A program made the position numbers and the translations under genes. A stretch of 58,683 bases of DNA. Source: Actinomadura livida (GTDB lineage: Bacteria > Actinomycetota > Actinomycetes > Streptosporangiales > Streptosporangiaceae). Positions 25,403 to 33,379 of the stretch are shown piece by piece; position 1 is the stretch's first letter, and each line of letters opens with the position of its first letter. Location: contig NZ_BMRO01000019.1 in NCBI RefSeq assembly GCF_014648675.1, positions 1 to 58,683 on the forward strand. Reading direction: 5' to 3'. A model generated the notes under the pieces. It had not been told where the DNA came from. It ran no database searches and saw nothing but the letters and a program-made list of their open reading frames with translations.

Positions 25403-27049
25403 TCAGTCCGAGGCGCGGGCGGCGCGGCCCAGCACGGCCGGGTTCTTGCCGCCCTCGATCAGCAGCGACAGCAGCGCCTCGTCCTCGGCGCCGCCCTTGC
25501 CGTCCAGGCGCTGCGCCCACGTGACCACGGCGAAATGCCCCATGGCGAGGCCGCGCGCCATCCCGAAGCCGCGGCCGAAGTCGTCCAGCGGGGCGGGCGC
25601 CTCCAGCGGCCGGACGAAGCCCGCGCCGATGGTCTTCTCCAGCGTCGCGACGAACCGGTCGGCCTCCGCCGCCCCGGAGAGGTTGAACACCGCGACCGCC
25701 AGGCCGTAGCCGTTCCGGGGGCCGGAGTAGATGCCGCGCGCCACCTGCGTGCAGCCGCCCTCGCCGAGCACCTCGCCCACGGTCGCGCCCCACACGGCGT
25801 CGGCGCAGTCGCCGTCCAGGCGCTTGGTGCGCAGCTTGACCTGCACTTCCCCGCCGGGGACCGCCACCTTGGCGGCCGAGGCCGGGAACACCTCCTCGAT
25901 CGTCAGCGGATCGGGGTCGGCCTTGCGGGACGCGATGCCCGAGTACGCCGACGCCGACGACGAACTGGAGTAGGAGGCCGGTGAGAGACCGGTCCCCGCC
26001 GGCGTCCCGATCCGCGTGCCCGCCGCGTCGCCAGCGGCGGGCCCGTCGCCCCCGCGCAGCACGAACACCGCCCCCAGGCCGAGCAGGACGACCAGCCCGA
26101 GCACGGCGGCCGCGCCGAAGTAGAGCTTCGGCCCCTTCCCGCGCGGCGCGTCCTTCGGCTTCCCCGCCTGGGGCTGCGCCGCGGACCGGACCGGAGGCCT
26201 CCCCGCTCCACCGCGCCGCTTCGCCTTCTTGCCCGCCTTCTTACCGGTCTTGCCCGCCTTCTTCCCCTTCCCCCCGGAAGGCCCGTCATCGGGATAGGGC
26301 ACGGCCTCGTCGTGGTAGTCGCCCTCGCCGTCGTCATAGTCCGGCTCATCACCGAACCCCGGCCCATACCCCGGCCCGCCGCCGGAACCGGAGGGACCGT
26401 CGTAGCCGGCCGCGAACGGATGGCCGGGCGTCATGCCGGGTCCCGGTGCCCAGCCCGCGCCTGGGGGCGCGTCATGGCCCTGCCCTCGGCCGTGGCCCGG
26501 CGCCCCGCCGCTACCTGGGGCACCGCCATGGCCTCGCATCTCGCCGTAGCCCTGGGCCCCCTGGAAACCCGATGCCTCGCGATAGCCCGGAGCCGGAGGG
26601 ACTTGGCTCGGTCCCGTGCCGTAGCCCGGGGCCGTCCGCGGACCCGTCGCCTCGTAACGGCCCGGTGCCCCGCCAGGGCCTCCGGGGCCGCCACGGCGCT
26701 GCATGCCGCCGTAGCCCGGGGCTCCCTGCGGACGCGGCGTCTCGCCGGTGTTCGGTCCGCCTCGGGAGGCCGGGGCATTGCCTCGGGCCGGTGGTGCGCC
26801 GTAGCCGGGAGCGCCGCGGCCGGGGGCCTCCGGGTAGCCGGGGCGGTCCGCGGGCTCGTGGTAGGCCGGGTCGTCCTCGTACGGAGGGCGGGGCGGCGGG
26901 ACGGCGCGGGGGGTGCGGCGGGACGGGTCCGGACGGCGCGGGCCGCCGCCCAGCCGGCCGGGGGGCGTCCTGCGCGGCGGCGGCTGGCGGCCCTGGCGGC
27001 TCATCGGCCGGCGCCGGGGGCCGCCGCGGCGGGGCTCATCGGGGTCCAC
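25403..27049 (-). CDS. Single-pass membrane protein with long Gly/Pro-rich cytoplasmic tail
   Basis: A 548-aa protein of unknown function. Residues 1-~270 are a disordered Gly/Pro/Arg/Tyr-rich region with many PGYG-type repeats. A lysine-rich stretch follows (GGKGKKAGKTGKKAGKKAKR), then one transmembrane helix at about 306-328 (AAAVLGLVVLLGLGAVFVL), then a ~190-residue outer domain. That domain is a paralogue of the next gene's product: both have two spaced cysteines (AVWG, then GCTQ), GAGFVRPL/GAGWVKPL and GHFAVVTW/GHYAVITW. GTG 27049 lies eight bases after TAGTCT. Confidence 0.72.
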   Translation of the reverse strand: MDPDEPRRGGPRRRPMSRQGRQPPPRRTPPGRLGGGPRRPDPSRRTPRAVPPPRPPYEDDPAYHEPADRPGYPEAPGRGAPGYGAPPARGNAPASRGGPNTGETPRPQGAPGYGGMQRRGGPGGPGGAPGRYEATGPRTAPGYGTGPSQVPPAPGYREASGFQGAQGYGEMRGHGGAPGSGGAPGHGRGQGHDAPPGAGWAPGPGMTPGHPFAAGYDGPSGSGGGPGYGPGFGDEPDYDDGEGDYHDEAVPYPDDGPSGGKGKKAGKTGKKAGKKAKRRGGAGRPPVRSAAQPQAGKPKDAPRGKGPKLYFGAAAVLGLVVLLGLGAVFVLRGGDGPAAGDAAGTRIGTPAGTGLSPASYSSSSSASAYSGIASRKADPDPLTIEEVFPASAAKVAVPGGEVQVKLRTKRLDGDCADAVWGATVGEVLGEGGCTQVARGIYSGPRNGYGLAVAVFNLSGAAEADRFVATLEKTIGAGFVRPLEAPAPLDDFGRGFGMARGLAMGHFAVVTWAQRLDGKGGAEDEALLSLLIEGGKNPAVLGRAARASD

Positions 27050-27057
27050 AGCCGGGC

Positions 27058-27063
27058 AGACTA
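27058..27063 (-). promoter_or_regulatory. -10 box upstream of the 548-aa gene
   Basis: TAGTCT eight bases before GTG 27049; leaderless or nearly so. Confidence 0.45.
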
Positions 27064-27101
27064 CTGCCCGCGGGCCGGTGACACGCCCGGGGACCGGCGG
27101 A

Positions 27102-27893
27102 TCACTGCCGCGCCCCCGTGTTGGCGGCCAGGTCGAGGCGCCCGTAGAGGAAGTCGGCGGCGCCCTCGATGACCAGGCTGACGTCGATCAGCTCGTTCAG
27201 CGAGGCGGGCTGCTCCCCGCCGGCGCGCTCCACCCAGGTGATCACGGCGTAGTGGCCGTAGGTCTTGGCGTAGGCGGCGCTGAACCCGGAGCCGAACGCG
27301 GGCACGTCCTTCACGTTCAGGGGCTTCACCCAGCCGGCGCCGGTCTCGGTCTGGAGGTCGCGCAGGATCTGGTTGACGCCGTCCGCGCTCTTCATGTTGA
27401 TCACGAAGAACTGGCCGACGTGCTTCTTGTCGCCGCTCACGTACGCGGAGCGGACGATCTGCGTGCAGCCGAACTTGTCGAGGTCGCCCTGCAGGCGGCC
27501 GCCCCACACCGCGGCCTTGCAGTCCTTGGTGAGCTCCGACCCGGCGAGCTTGAAGGAGAACTTGCCCGACTGCAGGTCCTTGGCGGACGACGCCTCACCC
27601 TCGGTGATCTCGCGGATGTCGGCGGACCTGTCGGCGATCTGCTGGAAGCCCTCGCCGTTGAAGTCGGGCGTGAAGGCCGTCGGCACCAGCGGCTTGTCGG
27701 CCGGCGCCTCGTCCCCGCCGGTGAACATCAGCACGGCGACGACCGCGACCACCACCGCGACGAGCGCGGCGGCCGCGCCGAACAGCGGCTTCGGGCCGGG
27801 GAGCTTGCGGCCGGGCTTGTCCGTCGGCCAGAAGTCCCGGCCGCGGCCCTTGCCCGGGGCCTGTGCAGAACCTGAGTCACGAGCCTCGATCAC
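27102..27893 (-). CDS. Single-pass membrane protein, paralogue of the adjacent gene
   Basis: A 263-aa protein of unknown function: 36 basic cytoplasmic residues, one transmembrane helix (37-58) and a ~200-residue outer domain. The outer domain shares with its downstream neighbour the order Cys-x-AVWG, GCTQIVRSAYVSG, TGAGWVKPLNV and GHYAVITWVER, so the pair arose by duplication; the two cysteines probably form a disulfide outside the cell. GTG 27893 lies seven bases after TAAGCT, giving a leaderless mRNA. Confidence 0.75.
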   Translation of the reverse strand: MIEARDSGSAQAPGKGRGRDFWPTDKPGRKLPGPKPLFGAAAALVAVVVAVVAVLMFTGGDEAPADKPLVPTAFTPDFNGEGFQQIADRSADIREITEGEASSAKDLQSGKFSFKLAGSELTKDCKAAVWGGRLQGDLDKFGCTQIVRSAYVSGDKKHVGQFFVINMKSADGVNQILRDLQTETGAGWVKPLNVKDVPAFGSGFSAAYAKTYGHYAVITWVERAGGEQPASLNELIDVSLVIEGAADFLYGRLDLAANTGARQ

Positions 27894-27900
27894 GCCCCGG

Positions 27901-27906
27901 AGCTTA
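27901..27906 (-). promoter_or_regulatory. -10 box of leaderless 263-aa membrane protein gene
   Basis: TAAGCT seven bases before GTG 27893. Confidence 0.55.
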
Positions 27907-27963
27907 GCGGTACGGCCGGCTCACGCGGGACAGAACGGGCGTTTTATCCAGTTCGCTCGGGCG

Positions 27964-28683
27964 TCAGATGCCGCTCGTGCCGATCAGCGCGCCGACCGCG
28001 TAGGTGATCCCGGCCGCGGCGGCGCCGAACAGCAGCTGCCGCAGCCCGCCGAACCACCAGGGCCGGGTGGTGATCCCGGCCACCAGCGCACCGGCGCCGA
28101 ACAGCCCGGCGGCCGCGACGATCGCCGCGGGCCACAGCGTGGCGGCGCCCAGCAGGTAGGGCAGCACCGGCAGCATCGCGCCGACCGCGAACGACAGGAA
28201 CGACGAGCCCGCCGCCAGCGTCGGGGACGGCAGGTCGCCCGGCGTCACCCCGAGCTCCTCGCGGGTGTGGACCTCCAGCGCCTCGTCCGGATCCCGGGAC
28301 AGCTGCCGCGCGACCTCCGCGGCGGTCTCCGGGTCCACGCCGCGCGCCTCGAAGACCCCGGCCAGCTCCCGCTCCTCCGCCACCGGGTGCCGGGCCAGTT
28401 CCAGCCGCTCGACCTCGATCTCCGCCTCGGCCAGCTCCGACTGGGAGGCGACCGAGATGTACTCCCCCGCCGCCATCGAGAAGGCTCCCGCGGCCAGGCC
28501 CGCCAGCCCCGCCAGCAGGACGACGTTCTGGTTCGCCTGCCCGCCGGCCACGCCGGCGATCAGCGCGAAGTTGGAGACCAGGCCGTCCATGGCACCGAAC
28601 ACCGCCGGCCGCAGCCAGCCGCCGGTGACGTCGCGGTGCCGGTGGTGCTGCTCCGGCTTCGCACCGGCCTCCCCGCTGGTCAT
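27964..28683 (-). CDS. VIT1/CCC1-family Fe/Mn transporter
   Basis: A 239-aa integral membrane protein of the vacuolar-iron-transporter family, expected to move Fe2+ or Mn2+. The first helix motif (FGAMDGLVSNFALIAGVAGG) and the second (AAGAFSMAAGEYISVASQSE) carry the family's conserved Asp, Met and Glu residues. A charged, Glu-rich helical domain follows (about 80-140), and then three more transmembrane segments. It starts 30 bases after lgt ends on the same strand, so it may be co-transcribed. Confidence 0.9.
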   Translation of the reverse strand: MTSGEAGAKPEQHHRHRDVTGGWLRPAVFGAMDGLVSNFALIAGVAGGQANQNVVLLAGLAGLAAGAFSMAAGEYISVASQSELAEAEIEVERLELARHPVAEERELAGVFEARGVDPETAAEVARQLSRDPDEALEVHTREELGVTPGDLPSPTLAAGSSFLSFAVGAMLPVLPYLLGAATLWPAAIVAAAGLFGAGALVAGITTRPWWFGGLRQLLFGAAAAGITYAVGALIGTSGI

Positions 28684-28713
28684 CTCGCGCCCACCGAAGC
28701 CCTCCGCCGACCG

Positions 28714-30042
28714 CTACTTCCCGTCCTTGACGGGCTCCTCGTCCTCTACCCGCCCGGCGTCGCCCGCACCGTCCTTGCCGGCACCGTCCTTGCCGGCACC
28801 GTCCTTGCCGGCACCGTCCTTGCCGGCACCGTCCTTGCCGGCACCGTCCTTGCCGGCACCGTCCTTGCCGGCACCGTCCTTGCCGGCACCGTCCTTGCCG
28901 GCACCGTCCTTGCCGGCACCGTCCTTGCCGGCACCGTCCTTGGGCTCCTCGGCCTCGTCGTCGCCGGACGCCGCGCTCTCCACGTCGTCGGCGGCCTTGC
29001 CGCCCTCGGGCTTCTCGGGGCCGGGGCTCTCCGGCTCGTCCCCGGAGCCGGGCTCGGGGTCGTCCTTCGCCCCGGATTCCGCGCCGCCCGCCGCGGACTC
29101 CGGCTCCTTGCCGGTGACCGGCGCGTCCTTCGGTCCGTCCTTCGGCGCGTCCTTCTCCTCCCCGGCGGGGCCGGCGGGATCGGACGGGCCGTCCGCGGGG
29201 CCGCCGACGTTCTCCGGGCCCGTGCGGTTCCTGGCCTGGTACAGGTAGGCGACCGCGGCGAGGAAGAGGATGACCGACGTCCAGGTGTTGAGGCGCAGCC
29301 CGAGGATGTGGTGGGCCTCGTCGATGCGGAGCGTCTCGATCCAGGCCCGTCCCAGCGTGTAGGCGGCGACGTAGAGCGCGAACGCGCGGCCGTGGGTGAG
29401 CTTGAAGCGCCGGTCGGCCCAGATGACGAGGACCGCGACGCCGATGCACCACAGCGACTCGTACAGGAACGTCGGGTGGTAGGTGGCGATGTCGGCGTAC
29501 CGGGGGTCGAGGCCGGGGCCGCCCTCCAGCATCGGCCGGTGGTCCTCGTCGATCTTCAAGGCCCAGAACGTGTCGAGCGGGCGCCCGTACAGCTCCTGGT
29601 TCCAGTAGTTGCCCCAGCGGCCGATGGCCTGCGCGAGGGCGATCCCCGGCGCGACCGCGTCGGCCAGCGGGTAGATGGAGATCCCGCGGCGCCGGCAGCC
29701 GATGAGCGCGCCGACCGCGCCGAACGCGACGGCGCCCCAGATGCCGAGGCCGCCCTGCCAGATCTCCAGCGCCCGGGCGGGGTCGCCGTCCTCACCGAAG
29801 TAGAGCTGGTAGTCGGTGAGTACGTGGTAGATCCGCCCGCCGACGAGGCCGAACGGCACCGCCCAGACCGCGACGTCGATGATCACGCCGGGGGTGCCGC
29901 CCTTGGCGGCCCAGCGCCGCTCGCCCAGCCAGACCGCGGCGACGATGCCGAGGATGATCATGATGGCGTAGGCGCGGATCGGGACGGGTCCGATGTGCCA
30001 GATGCCCTGCGAGGGGCTCGGGATGTAGGCGAGCGGCTGCAT
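28714..30042 (-). CDS. lgt: Prolipoprotein diacylglyceryl transferase with repetitive C-terminal tail
   Basis: Membrane enzyme that transfers diacylglycerol to the lipobox cysteine of prelipoproteins, such as LivK and the two lipoproteins in this window. The catalytic Lgt signature GRWGNYWNQE is at 141-150, after YPLADAVAPGIALAQ. The enzyme core ends near residue 270. A ~170-residue acidic, Pro/Glu/Asp-rich cytoplasmic tail follows, finishing in twelve KDGAG pentapeptides encoded by a perfect 15-base repeat. Typical Lgt proteins are 260-330 aa. ATG 30042 lies eight bases after TAACGT and lacks a Shine-Dalgarno sequence. Confidence 0.95.
   Translation of the reverse strand: MQPLAYIPSPSQGIWHIGPVPIRAYAIMIILGIVAAVWLGERRWAAKGGTPGVIIDVAVWAVPFGLVGGRIYHVLTDYQLYFGEDGDPARALEIWQGGLGIWGAVAFGAVGALIGCRRRGISIYPLADAVAPGIALAQAIGRWGNYWNQELYGRPLDTFWALKIDEDHRPMLEGGPGLDPRYADIATYHPTFLYESLWCIGVAVLVIWADRRFKLTHGRAFALYVAAYTLGRAWIETLRIDEAHHILGLRLNTWTSVILFLAAVAYLYQARNRTGPENVGGPADGPSDPAGPAGEEKDAPKDGPKDAPVTGKEPESAAGGAESGAKDDPEPGSGDEPESPGPEKPEGGKAADDVESAASGDDEAEEPKDGAGKDGAGKDGAGKDGAGKDGAGKDGAGKDGAGKDGAGKDGAGKDGAGKDGAGKDGAGDAGRVEDEEPVKDGK
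28771..28935. repeat. Minisatellite: 11 perfect copies of a 15-base unit inside lgt
   Basis: GTCCTTGCCGGCACC (plus strand) repeats 11 times without a mismatch, with partial units on both sides. It encodes KDGAG in the Lgt tail. Because 15 is a multiple of three, copy-number change keeps the frame. Confidence 0.95.
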
Positions 30043-30050
30043 GACCGATG

Positions 30051-30056
30051 ACGTTA
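30051..30056 (-). promoter_or_regulatory. -10 box of lgt
   Basis: TAACGT eight bases before ATG 30042. Confidence 0.45.
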
Positions 30057-30085
30057 CCGCCTCCGGGTCGCCGCGCGCGCCACCT

Positions 30086-30928
30086 CTAGGAGGGTGCCCG
30101 CGCGGAGCCGTCCGCCGTGCCGCCGGCGTTCCCGCCCGACTGCGTGCCGCGGGTGGCGGGGGCGTCGCCGCCGCCCGCCGCCGAGACGGCCTGCCGCAGG
30201 TCTTCCGGGGAGCCGAGGGCGTCGCCGCCGACCTTCGCGCCGTTCAGCGCGACGTACGGGGTCGCGTCGACGCCCGCCCGCCCGGCCGCGGTGCTCGCCT
30301 TCTCGACCAGGTCGATCTGCCGGTTCTGGTTGACGCAGGCGGCGAACGCCGGGTCGGTGACGCCGAGGTCGGTGCCCCATTCGATCAGGCTCTTCGGGGT
30401 GAAGCCGGTGTCGCCCTCGGCGGGCTGCTCGGCGAACAGCTTGTCGTGGTACGGGAGCCACTTGCCGACGGGGACGCAGGCGGCGGCGTTCGCGGCCCGC
30501 CGCGAGTTCGACATCAGCGGGTCCTGCTGGAAGAGCTGGAACGGCCGGTACACGACCCTGGCCTTGCCGTCCGCGGCGAGCTGCTTGAACGTGCCGCCGA
30601 GCCGCCGCTCCAGCGTCGCGCAGGCCGGGCACTGGAAGTCCTCGTAGATGTCGATGACCGGCGCGGTGACGCCCGGCTGCGCCATCGCGACCGCGCCGTT
30701 CTCCAGCCGCGTCGCCGGCGCCAGCGGGCCGGTGTAGTCGTTCAGCGGCTCGTCCCCGCCGTCGCGGGACACCGCCACGACGGTCACGGCCACGACGACC
30801 GCCGCGATGGCGACGGCGCCCAGGACGACCACCAGCAGCCGCTGCCGGCGCCGCCGGGCCGCGGCCCGCGCCCGGTCCTCCCTGAGCCGCCGGCGCGCGC
30901 CCGACGGCTCCCTGTCCCGCTCGCTCAT
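30086..30928 (-). CDS. Membrane-anchored DsbA-like thiol oxidoreductase
   Basis: A 280-aa thioredoxin-fold protein with an arginine-rich cytoplasmic N-terminus, one transmembrane anchor (about 31-54) and an outer DsbA-type domain. The active site is CPAC (Cys100, Cys103) in YEDFQCPAC, and the cis-proline loop is DATPYVALNG. It should insert disulfides into exported proteins. The last ~25 residues are a Gly/Ala tail. ATG 30928 follows GGGGGA. It lies between lgt and a second DsbA-like gene. Confidence 0.88.
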   Translation of the reverse strand: MSERDREPSGARRRLREDRARAAARRRRQRLLVVVLGAVAIAAVVVAVTVVAVSRDGGDEPLNDYTGPLAPATRLENGAVAMAQPGVTAPVIDIYEDFQCPACATLERRLGGTFKQLAADGKARVVYRPFQLFQQDPLMSNSRRAANAAACVPVGKWLPYHDKLFAEQPAEGDTGFTPKSLIEWGTDLGVTDPAFAACVNQNRQIDLVEKASTAAGRAGVDATPYVALNGAKVGGDALGSPEDLRQAVSAAGGGDAPATRGTQSGGNAGGTADGSARAPS

Positions 30929-31010
30929 CGATCCCCCGCTCGGTGACTGTGCGTGTCCGTACGAACGACGAGCGTAGCGGGGATGGGCGGCCGGGGGCCG
31001 GGAAAGCGCC

Positions 31011-31044
31011 GCGCCGCGCCGTCCCGGCGGGGACGGCGCGGCGC
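31011..31044 (-). terminator. Hairpin after the second DsbA-like gene
   Basis: GCGCCGCGCCGTCCC (31011-31025) pairs with GGGACGGCGCGGCGC (31030-31044). A short TTT run follows on the minus strand. Confidence 0.65.
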
Positions 31045-31082
31045 TCGGCGGCCTATGCGGCCCTAACCTGCGGAGCCGGTGC

Positions 31083-31859
31083 TCACTTGCCCGCGGCGGC
31101 GGCCGCGTCGATCGTGGCCCGGAGGGCGGCGGGGTTCATGAACTGGGTCGAGTCCATCTCCCTGCCGTCCAGGAAGACCGTGGGCGTGCCCTGGACGCCG
31201 CGCTCCTGCAGCGCGTAGTTGGTCATCGCGTCGACCTGCGCCTTCTTCTGCTCCTCGCGCACGCACTTCTCGAAGTTCGGGTCGGTGACGCCGATGTCCT
31301 TGCCCCACTTCACGAGGTCGTCGGGCGAGAAGCCCTTCGAGCCCTCGGCGGGCTGGAAGCGGAAGAGCGCCTCGTGGTAGGAGATCCACTTGTCGGCCGG
31401 GACGCACAGCGCCGCCTCGGCCGCGCGCAGCGAGTTGATCCGGATCGGGTCCTTCTGCTGGCCGAACAGGTGGAACGGCCGGTAGACGACCTTGACCTTG
31501 CCCTGTTCCGCCAGTTCCAGGACGGTCTGCCCGGTGGCGTCCTCGAACTGCTTGCAGACCGGGCACTGGAAGTCCTCGAAGATCTCCAGGACCGGCTTCT
31601 CCACCCCCGGCTGCGCCATCACGATGGAGCCGTCGTCCTGCCGGGTGAGCGGGGCGACCGCGCCCTGGTGGACCTCCGCGCGGCCCTGCTTGCGCTGGTG
31701 GTCGACGATCAGGACGGTGCCCACCACGACGACGGCCACGGCGACCACCGAGCCGAGGACGATGGCGAGCAGCCGCCGCTGCCGCTGCCGCGCGTCCTGC
31801 CGCTTGCGCTCGGCGGCCAGGCGCTCTCTGGCGGACCGCTCTCGTGCGGCCTTGCTCAT
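31083..31859 (-). CDS. Membrane-anchored DsbA-like thiol oxidoreductase
   Basis: A 258-aa paralogue of its downstream neighbour. A charged Arg/Ala-rich N-terminus precedes one transmembrane helix (about 30-52); the outer domain has CPVC (Cys99, Cys102) in FEDFQCPVC and the cis-proline loop QGTPTVFLDG. ATG 31859 is preceded by AGGAG, so the longer reading from 31892 is rejected. Directly downstream of the VKOR gene (56 bases), its probable re-oxidant. Confidence 0.9.
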   Translation of the reverse strand: MSKAARERSARERLAAERKRQDARQRQRRLLAIVLGSVVAVAVVVVGTVLIVDHQRKQGRAEVHQGAVAPLTRQDDGSIVMAQPGVEKPVLEIFEDFQCPVCKQFEDATGQTVLELAEQGKVKVVYRPFHLFGQQKDPIRINSLRAAEAALCVPADKWISYHEALFRFQPAEGSKGFSPDDLVKWGKDIGVTDPNFEKCVREEQKKAQVDAMTNYALQERGVQGTPTVFLDGREMDSTQFMNPAALRATIDAAAAAGK

Positions 31860-31915
31860 TGGTTCTCCTATGGGTGGGAGCCGCGCCGCCACCCTGGGGC
31901 GCGGTCACGGTGAGG

Positions 31916-32407
31916 TTAGTCGACCTGACCGATTCGCCGGAATTCGTCGATCAGGACGAGCACGAACAGCAAGACGGTGATGACGTGCACCCCGGTGCAC
32001 CACAGGCAGATCTTGTGCAGGAGCGCCAGTTCCACGGTGACGAGGTAGACGACGAACAGGACGCCGACGGCGGTGGCGGCCACCCGTCCCCACCGCAGCG
32101 GCGCCCAGGACGACCGCAGCGCCCACGGCGTGATGAGCGCGGCGAACGCGACGAAGAACGCCAGCCCCAGCAGCGGCATGGGAATCCCGAGCAGCGTGGA
32201 GTACTCGCTGGTCGTGACCGCGTGGCAGTCCACGGTCTGGGACGCCGAGCACACCAGCGCGCCCTCGTCGTAGTGCGTCACCGTGAGGTACACGGAGATC
32301 CCGAACCCGGCGACCGTCAGCAGCCAGGCCGGGATGAGGAACCATGCGGGAGGGAGCGAGGGCGTCGCCGTGTCGGCCCGGTCTTCCGCCGTCATCTCTT
32401 GCGTCAT
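31916..32407 (-). CDS. Vitamin K epoxide reductase (VKOR) family protein
   Basis: A 163-aa four-helix membrane protein that re-oxidises DsbA-like proteins with menaquinone. The quinone-side motif CLWC (Cys134, Cys137) and the loop cysteines Cys53 and Cys61 (VCSASQTVDCHAV, then SEYSTLLGIPM) are all present, so it should be active. ATG 32407 follows GGAAGG. A TAGGGT -10 box lies about 38 bases upstream. It is the first gene of a VKOR-DsbA-DsbA set. Confidence 0.93.
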   Translation of the reverse strand: MTQEMTAEDRADTATPSLPPAWFLIPAWLLTVAGFGISVYLTVTHYDEGALVCSASQTVDCHAVTTSEYSTLLGIPMPLLGLAFFVAFAALITPWALRSSWAPLRWGRVAATAVGVLFVVYLVTVELALLHKICLWCTGVHVITVLLFVLVLIDEFRRIGQVD

Positions 32408-32444
32408 CGTGAACCTTCCAAGGACCGCCTCACCCGGCGAACAC

Positions 32445-32450
32445 ACCCTA
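32445..32450 (-). promoter_or_regulatory. -10 box upstream of VKOR gene
   Basis: TAGGGT on the minus strand, about 38 bases before ATG 32407; the leader would carry the GGAAGG ribosome binding site. Confidence 0.4.
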
Positions 32451-32459
32451 CGGGAGAGC

Positions 32460-32530
32460 GGGGGCGCCACGACACGAACCTTGCGGCGCCCCCGGGGGTT
32501 TTCCACGGTTCCGCGGAACGCGCTCCGCGG
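32460..32530 (-). terminator. Two consecutive hairpins after trpA
   Basis: CCGCGGA (32511-32517) pairs with TCCGCGG (32524-32530), and GGGGGCGCC (32460-32468) with GGCGCCCCC (32485-32493). They separate trpA from the VKOR gene. The T run (32499-32502) is on the plus-strand side, so direction is not certain. Confidence 0.5.
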
Positions 32531-32566
32531 ACGTGCACGGCGGAAGGCGGGGAGCGGCGGCGCGGG

Positions 32567-33379
32567 TCAGCGCCCGGCGCGGACGCCCTCGGCCAGTTCC
32601 GCGGTGAGCTCGCGGACGCCGGCGAGCCCGGACGCGAGGTCGGGCGCGTCCAGCAGCCGGCGGATGAACGCCGAACCGACGATCACGCCGTCGGCGAACC
32701 CGGCGACCTCGGCGGCCTGCGCGCCGTTGCCGACGCCGAGCCCCAGCCCGACCGGCAGGCTCGTCCCGCCCTTGTCGATGATCTCGCGGGTGCGCTCCAC
32801 CAGCCGCGGGGCGCCGGTGTCGACGGCGGAGCGGGCACCGGTGACGCCCATCAGCGACGCCGCGTACACGAACCCGCGGCACACCCCCGTGATCTTCTCG
32901 ATGCGCTCGTCGGTGGAGCTGAGCGCGACGAGGAACACCCGGTCCAGGCCGCGGGCGTCGGACGCCTCCAGCCAGGCGCCGCCCTCCTCGGGCGTGAGGT
33001 CCGGGGTGATGAGCCCGGCGCCGCCGGCGGAGGCCAGGTCGCGGGCGAACGCGTCGACGCCGTAGTGGTCGACGGGGTTCCAGTACGTCATGACGAGGGT
33101 GGGGACGCCGGTGGCGGCGACGGCCTCGACCGTCCGGAACACGTCGGCGACGCGGATGCCGCCGACGAGGGCCTGGTGGACGGCGTCCTGGATGGTGGGC
33201 CCGTCCATCATCGGGTCGCTGTAGGGCAGCCCGATCTCGATGACGTCGCAGCCCGCGTCGACCATCGTCCGCGCGGTCTCGACGGCGCCCTCGTAGGTGG
33301 GGAACCCGGCGGGCAGGTAGCCGACGAGCGCGGCCCGGCCCTCGGCCCGGGCCTTGTCGTAGGCGGTCTGGACGCTCAC
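32567..33379 (-). CDS. trpA: Tryptophan synthase alpha subunit
   Basis: A 270-aa TIM-barrel subunit that cleaves indole-3-glycerol phosphate to indole for TrpB. Catalytic Glu48 and Asp59 are in VIEIGLPYSDPMMDGPTIQ; the phosphate loop is GLGLGVGNGAQA, followed by DGVIVGSAFI. The GTG start at 33379 overlaps the trpB stop in a GTGA junction and is preceded by GAGGGAAA, so translation is coupled to trpB. Confidence 0.97.
   Translation of the reverse strand: MSVQTAYDKARAEGRAALVGYLPAGFPTYEGAVETARTMVDAGCDVIEIGLPYSDPMMDGPTIQDAVHQALVGGIRVADVFRTVEAVAATGVPTLVMTYWNPVDHYGVDAFARDLASAGGAGLITPDLTPEEGGAWLEASDARGLDRVFLVALSSTDERIEKITGVCRGFVYAASLMGVTGARSAVDTGAPRLVERTREIIDKGGTSLPVGLGLGVGNGAQAAEVAGFADGVIVGSAFIRRLLDAPDLASGLAGVRELTAELAEGVRAGR

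Noticed and set aside
28771..28935. Regular short repeats that could suggest a CRISPR array
   Set aside because: The units are 15 bases, directly adjacent without spacers, and lie in frame inside lgt.
30074..30946. Plus-strand reading frames opposite the DsbA-like gene
   Set aside because: No motifs or start signals; the CPAC-containing minus-strand frame explains the region.
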